From an uncultured Pseudobdellovibrionaceae bacterium (lineage in GTDB: Bacteria > Bdellovibrionota > Bdellovibrionia > Bdellovibrionales > Bdellovibrionaceae), in contig CALCCV010000390.1 of the NCBI GenBank assembly GCA_937900305.1, forward strand, positions 1 to 10,418: a DNA stretch of 10,418 nucleotides, read 5' to 3'. The position numbers were made by a program, and so were the translations under genes. The first letter of the stretch is position 1. Every line of letters begins with the position of its first letter. Shown here one piece after another: positions 6,143-10,418 of this stretch. Below the pieces are notes generated by a model. That model had not been told where the DNA came from and ran no database searches. It saw only the letters and a list, made by a program, of their open reading frames with translations.

Positions 6143-7654
6143 ATGACGGCGCAGACTATTCACCAAGGACAGTGGTCTGTCATTCGACAGATATTATCTC
6201 AGACGGTTTTCCAATTTGTCGGTGTCGGGGTCCTCGCGATCTTGACCTGTGCAGGTGTGTCGGCGGAAACCCGCAGCGCCCCGGCCACCGCCAAAGGAAT
6301 TTTCGCGGCGAGAGGCGCAAGCGAATCGAGATTTTTCCAGCGCTTGCAGCAGCAACGCACCCGAGCCGAAGCCTACATGCTAAACAATGTCTCTCGACCC
6401 GAATGTCTGCCCGGTTGCGTGGTGGCTTCGCCCTCAAAGAGCAATCCCAATTATTTTTTTCATTGGACTCGGGACTCCGCGCTGACAATGCTCACAGTTC
6501 TGGATTTATTTGATCGATCTACAGATCCGCGGGAGCAGACTCAATATCTGCAAATTTTAAAAGATTATGTTTTGTTTTCTCGAAAAACACAGGTCACACC
6601 CGGACCGGTGGGTGGACCTGGCGAAGTTCGCTTCAATGTAGATGGCACCGCTGACTATTCTTCGTGGGCCAGACCCCAGAACGACGGGCCGGCATTGCGC
6701 ACGATCGCACTTGCCAAACTCGCAAAAATTTTAGTGGGTCGGGGTGAATCCGATTTCGTTCGAATTCACATGTACGCACCGCAAATGCCGGCTTACACCG
6801 TGATGAAAACCGATTTGGAGTACATCTCACATCGCTGGCAAGAACCTAGTTACGACGCGTGGGAAGAGTTGCACGGCCAGCATTTTTTTCACCGATTGAT
6901 GCAACGGCGAGCGCTCTTAGACGGCGCTCAAATCGCCGAACTGATGGAGGACCTGGGAGCCGCTGGCTTTTACCGCTTCCAAGCGGCAGCGATCGAACCT
7001 GAGATCAATCAACATTACAACGAAAACAAGGGCTATATCGTCGCCACCCTCTTTCCTTCCGGCGGAATTCAATACAAATCTTTGCACCTCGATAGCGTTG
7101 TGATTTTAGGTGCCCTGGCCGCTGATCGCGGTGATGGATTTTACTCCATGACGGATGCTCGCCTTCAAGCCACAGCTTTAGAGTTGATCAAAGTTTTTCG
7201 CGCGATGTATCCAATCAATCAAAACAGTGAGGGCATCGCCATCGGTCGGTATCCCGAAGATCGATACGATGGAATTCACTCCGATGGCTTCGGCAATCCT
7301 TGGTTTTTAATTACCCAAGGTTTTTCAGAGTATTTTTATCGAATGGCCAAAAAATACCAAACTGATGGGCGCATTGAAATCAATCTGGTAAATCTGAAAT
7401 TTTTCGAATGGCTAGGCCTCACTCAGGCAAGCCCTCGAACAATTGAGGAGACGTCCCCAGAGTTTGCCGAAATGCTGCAAAAAATCGTCGCTAAGGGTGA
7501 TGCATTTATGGCGAAAACTCTTCGCCATATGAATCAAACCGATGGCAGTATGTCCGAGCAATTCAGCCGCGAAACTGGCGTCATGCAAGGGGCAAATGAT
7601 CTGACTTGGTCGTACGCCAGCTTTTTAGGGGCGTACCTCCATCGCCCAGAATAA
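6143..7654 (+). CDS. GH15 glucoamylase, fungal-type, exported
   Basis: Glucoamylase hydrolyses alpha-1,4 (and slowly alpha-1,6) bonds from the non-reducing ends of starch, glycogen and dextrins, releasing beta-glucose. The 503-residue protein has a long polar start, a hydrophobic segment at about 23-41 and a likely signal peptidase cut after GVSA (about 42). The rest is one GH15 (alpha/alpha)6 barrel. Segments match fungal glucoamylases closely: VVASPS, HWTRDS (substrate-binding Arg and Asp), FNVDGTADYSSWARPQNDGP, YDAWEELHG with the catalytic acid Glu241, GRYPED (binding Arg), GNPWFL, and GSMSEQFS with the catalytic base Glu472, followed by DLTWSYASFLGAY. It lacks the CBM20 domain and most of the cysteines found in the fungal enzymes; the only visible close cysteine pair is in PECLPGC. 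It has its own promoter-like sequence and converges with a GH31-CBM20 gene, pointing to joint alpha-glucan use. Active in periplasm or outside the cell. Confidence 0.93.
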   Translation: MTAQTIHQGQWSVIRQILSQTVFQFVGVGVLAILTCAGVSAETRSAPATAKGIFAARGASESRFFQRLQQQRTRAEAYMLNNVSRPECLPGCVVASPSKSNPNYFFHWTRDSALTMLTVLDLFDRSTDPREQTQYLQILKDYVLFSRKTQVTPGPVGGPGEVRFNVDGTADYSSWARPQNDGPALRTIALAKLAKILVGRGESDFVRIHMYAPQMPAYTVMKTDLEYISHRWQEPSYDAWEELHGQHFFHRLMQRRALLDGAQIAELMEDLGAAGFYRFQAAAIEPEINQHYNENKGYIVATLFPSGGIQYKSLHLDSVVILGALAADRGDGFYSMTDARLQATALELIKVFRAMYPINQNSEGIAIGRYPEDRYDGIHSDGFGNPWFLITQGFSEYFYRMAKKYQTDGRIEINLVNLKFFEWLGLTQASPRTIEETSPEFAEMLQKIVAKGDAFMAKTLRHMNQTDGSMSEQFSRETGVMQGANDLTWSYASFLGAYLHRPE

Positions 7655-7699
7655 TTTTTTTGCTGATTTGGATCTGAACTATCTCAGAACAAAGGATCA

Positions 7700-7736
7700 C
7701 AAACCGGGAAATTCGTTTTTAAAATTTGCCGGTTTG
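7700..7736. terminator. Hairpin between convergent glycosidase genes, candidate bidirectional terminator
   Basis: Bases 7700-7713 and 7723-7736 form a stem of 8 pairs (CAAACCGG with CCGGTTTG), one G-G mismatch and 5 more pairs (AAATT with AATTT), with a 9-base loop. It lies 45 bases after the glucoamylase stop. Its right arm and part of its loop contain the last codons and stop (7719-7721) of the minus-strand GH31 gene. Only a short T-run (TTTA on the + strand) follows, so it is not a textbook intrinsic terminator, but its position between converging genes suggests that role in both directions. Confidence 0.45.
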
Positions 7737-10418
7737 TTTACCTGAGTAGGCGCTTGCTGACGAAGTGAATTTGTTATTTTCACCTGATTGCCATTGCACC
7801 AAATCTTGTGAGCCTTCGTCTTTTCTTTTCAAACACTTCCACTCGACCTGCTTGCCACGCGGCAATCCCGAAACAACACCGGTCCACGTGTTGTACCGAT
7901 CGGGCGAAAGTTTAATGGCGCGTTTGACGTCGAATTCTCCAAGAGCCGCTGCACTGCCCGACACGTAGACGGAAGTTCCGATATCGGTCCCTCCATTTGC
8001 GCAGACAAAGTAAGCGGTCGTTGTTGGTTCTGTCGAGCTGATTTTAACTTTCAGCTGCTTTAAAACCTTTTGAGATTGAGATCGGGCACTCACCTTCAGC
8101 ATTTTTCCTGAAACCTGCCACCAGCAAGTGTTTTGGCGAAGCCAAACTTCGCTCCCGCACTTCGCAATTGGAGTTTCATCCAACGAAACACTGGCCACTG
8201 ACTCGTCCTCTAAAACCACCTCGAAAAGAAAGTTCCTTTGGGCGTTTAGAACGGCCAACTCCCCTTTCGCAGGGAGAACTTTCACCACGATTTCAAAATC
8301 ATTTTTCTGCAATTGAACTTTCGTCAACAAAGCCTGACCTTTTTTGTAATCGACGGATTCGCCGTCATCTTCATAAACTTCAAATTGTGACAATGCCGCT
8401 CCCGGAAACAACTTGAGGTGAAAATCTAAATTGGCCGGCTCAGATTCTCGTTTGCCCAAAATATTCATGGTCTTCTGATCAACAAACATCTGAGGAATAA
8501 TGGCTCCTGCCCGGGCAAACAGAGGTGATCGAAACACACCGTCCTGAAAAACTGGTATCTGTTGAACAATCTTTCCCTCGCCCTCTAGGACATCAAGGGT
8601 GTGAAAGTTAAACCACTTTCCTTTTGGCAAATAAACATCTCGGTCGATAGCCCCATAGGAGCCTACGACAGCACCCATCAAAAACGGTCCAATCATTTTT
8701 TGATCATTCATCAACCGAACGTTGGGATCGTCCTGAAATTCAAACACCATCGGCGGTAAAACGGCTGAGCCCTTTTTTGAAGCTCGATAGGCCAAAGAGT
8801 AATAATAGGGTGCCAAGCGATAGCGTTGGTGAATATTCGCCCGATTGCTTTTTAAATGTCCAATTTCGTCGGGCGAAGTTTTGAGGTCGTTCGCCAAATT
8901 CCAAGTGTGTGGCCGAACCGGAAAATCAAAGAGCGACGCATTGGCGAACCATTGTGTAAAAAGATCGTTCGCATCACCATCCAAGACATCGGGACGTCGA
9001 TGAAAACCGCCAACATCGCTGCTGAAGTAATCAATGCCCGCAAACGACATCTGAGTGTGCACACGATAGTGCGACAGCATCGAACTCATCTTGGCTCCGA
9101 TGTCTCCTGACCACATGCCGCTGCCAAATCTTTGTAAACCAGAAGTGCCTGAGCGACTCATGGAATACGGTCGAAGAAAATTGTGATTGCGCTTGTAACC
9201 ACGATCGATGCTTTCCAGCCACTTGAAATTGTAAATGTTGTGTATATCTCCGTGTTGCTTCTTTGCAAGTTTCGGAAACCCAAAGTAGCAAGCTTCGGTC
9301 GAATACATTTCGGGCTCGCCCAAGTCGGTCCAATGGTCAGTGATTCCTAGCTTATAGAGTTTCTGACGTTTCTGATCATGCCAATAATCTGCCGCCTTTG
9401 AATTGGTCCAATCGATCATTCCACCGACACCCCACCACGGATTGCTGTCCAAATAGATAGCGTCTTTCTCATCTCCACAGCGGTGAGCTAAATACCCATG
9501 CTCTTGCAAAGCTCCGTGCTCGCTTAAAAATTTAGAGACATAGGATTCTTCAATGGCCATCAAATTGACGCCGAGATTTTTGCGCAAGTTTTCGATCTCT
9601 TCTGCAAAATTTGAAAAATTCTTTTCGTCAAATTGCAGCGTGCCCATTCGACTGCCTTGGGTGTCTGATCCATATTCAAAAAATCGACCACCAAACCACT
9701 GTATGTCCATTCCCAAGCCATCTAGCGGAAAGCCATTTTTTCGCAAACTCAGGACGGGTTTGTAGGCCTCGGCCCAGTTCTCAAAACCAAATTCTGAAAC
9801 CCAAAGTCCAAAAGTTTTTTTAGGCGGTAGCGGTGGCAGACCTGTCAGAGTGAGGTAATCCCGGCGCAAATCTTCGACAGATGGGCCACTCATAACGAAC
9901 CAACGAATTTGATCTCCCCACATTTCCACTCGCCAAGGATCTCCATGAAAGGTCCACATCTGTTTATAAATTTGATCCAAAAACAGCGCAAACCCGTGTT
10001 TACCAGCACCCAAGGCATACATCACCGGAAATTGGGCATAACTTGTGGCACCGCCATCGAAGCTCCGCAACGCATTCCCGTTTGAAAACGTTCCGGGATC
10101 CCATTGTTTTCCCACCCAATCGCCATTGATTTGGCCGGGTTCCAGAAAATAATTTCCCAAGCCGTAGATATTTTGAATTCCGTTCATGTCCAACGAAATT
10201 CCTTTCCAAACATTGGTCAAATTCATAGGACAGTTTTTAACCAAATCTGTGTTTCTTTTTTTATCGAAAATAGAAACACAGAGATTGTCCTTATCGACAC
10301 GCACTCGCAAATCGTTGGAAGACAACTCAAATGGATTTGAGCCCTGCGCTGGAGACAATGGCTGAATGGCCAAATTCACCATGGGCGTAGTGTAAATCGG
10401 AAGGTTCACCTTTTGCTC
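7719..10418 (-). CDS. GH31 alpha-glucosidase/transglucosylase with C-terminal CBM20, N-terminus outside window
   Basis: GH31 enzymes hydrolyse or transfer alpha-glucosyl units with retention. After a partial N-terminal beta-sandwich (with YGLGNYF), the barrel holds LGMDIQWFGGRFFEYGSD, the nucleophile motif HWTDLGEPE (Asp362, numbered from a GTG at 10409) and the acid/base motif WSGDIGAKMSS (Asp436), then DYFSSDVGGFHRR. C-terminal beta-domains follow (for example YLPKGKWFNF, ARAGAIIPQM and VYEDDGESVDY). Residues from about 793 to 889 are a CBM20 starch-binding domain: YVSGSAAALGEF, LSPDRYNTW, LPRGKQVEWKC and VQWQSGENNKF. Its second site-1 tryptophan and lysine are kept, but the LGDW tryptophan is Phe. 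The frame is open to the right edge. The nucleophile lies nearer the N-terminus than is usual for GH31, and no signal peptide is visible, so a true start outside is likely; GTG at 10409 is the alternative. Hydrolysis versus transglucosylation, and linkage preference, cannot be told. Confidence 0.93.
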   Translation of the reverse strand, partial: EQKVNLPIYTTPMVNLAIQPLSPAQGSNPFELSSNDLRVRVDKDNLCVSIFDKKRNTDLVKNCPMNLTNVWKGISLDMNGIQNIYGLGNYFLEPGQINGDWVGKQWDPGTFSNGNALRSFDGGATSYAQFPVMYALGAGKHGFALFLDQIYKQMWTFHGDPWRVEMWGDQIRWFVMSGPSVEDLRRDYLTLTGLPPLPPKKTFGLWVSEFGFENWAEAYKPVLSLRKNGFPLDGLGMDIQWFGGRFFEYGSDTQGSRMGTLQFDEKNFSNFAEEIENLRKNLGVNLMAIEESYVSKFLSEHGALQEHGYLAHRCGDEKDAIYLDSNPWWGVGGMIDWTNSKAADYWHDQKRQKLYKLGITDHWTDLGEPEMYSTEACYFGFPKLAKKQHGDIHNIYNFKWLESIDRGYKRNHNFLRPYSMSRSGTSGLQRFGSGMWSGDIGAKMSSMLSHYRVHTQMSFAGIDYFSSDVGGFHRRPDVLDGDANDLFTQWFANASLFDFPVRPHTWNLANDLKTSPDEIGHLKSNRANIHQRYRLAPYYYSLAYRASKKGSAVLPPMVFEFQDDPNVRLMNDQKMIGPFLMGAVVGSYGAIDRDVYLPKGKWFNFHTLDVLEGEGKIVQQIPVFQDGVFRSPLFARAGAIIPQMFVDQKTMNILGKRESEPANLDFHLKLFPGAALSQFEVYEDDGESVDYKKGQALLTKVQLQKNDFEIVVKVLPAKGELAVLNAQRNFLFEVVLEDESVASVSLDETPIAKCGSEVWLRQNTCWWQVSGKMLKVSARSQSQKVLKQLKVKISSTEPTTTAYFVCANGGTDIGTSVYVSGSAAALGEFDVKRAIKLSPDRYNTWTGVVSGLPRGKQVEWKCLKRKDEGSQDLVQWQSGENNKFTSSASAYSGKQTGKF

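Noticed and set aside
7629..7661. GGGCG/CGCCC 5-base-pair stem at the end of the glucoamylase gene followed by a run of seven T (7655-7661)
   Set aside because: It looks like a terminator at first glance, but the stem is short, the loop is 9 bases and seven bases separate the stem from the T-run. I keep it only as a weak alternative to the 7700-7736 hairpin.

Overview
The window looks like chromosomal DNA from a Gram-negative bacterium. GC content appears to be near 50%, there are cleavable signal peptides and one probable outer-membrane beta-barrel, and coding density is high. Several starts lack a clear Shine-Dalgarno sequence. The gene style (RluB with a long basic tail, small secreted protein next to prmA) is compatible with Bdellovibrionota-like predatory or environmental bacteria, but that placement is a guess from sequence character, not a search result.

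Layout, left to right. The 3' part of an unrecognised cytoplasmic protein (1-828) is followed by a 163-base spacer with a GC-rich hairpin. Then comes an RsuA/RluB-family pseudouridine synthase with a long disordered basic tail (992-2188), then a membrane-anchored metallophosphoesterase (2266-3450). These three are on the + strand. Converging on them is a gene for a signal-peptide-bearing, probably outer-membrane beta-barrel protein (3462-4523, minus strand). It is divergent from a two-gene + strand unit: a small exported protein with a possible FlgT-C-like fold (4652-5056) and PrmA, the ribosomal protein L11 methyltransferase (5069-5998).

The right third is an alpha-glucan degradation locus. 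A GH15 glucoamylase with a signal peptide (6143-7654, +) strongly resembles fungal glucoamylases, including both catalytic glutamates. It converges with a GH31 alpha-glucosidase or transglucosylase carrying a C-terminal CBM20 starch-binding domain (7719 to the right edge, minus strand). The GH31 frame is open at the window edge, so its N-terminus, and possibly a signal peptide, lies outside. The two genes are separated by 64 bases, with an imperfect 13-base-pair hairpin lying between and partly inside the end of the GH31 gene. Together they would release glucose from starch, glycogen or branched dextrins: GH15 from non-reducing ends, GH31 on shorter or differently linked glucosides, with the starch-binding module on the GH31 enzyme and none on the GH15.

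I saw no tRNA, rRNA, CRISPR array, insertion sequence or phage element. The most noteworthy content is the fungal-type GH15 paired with the GH31-CBM20 enzyme. I did not find a convincing wholly new system.
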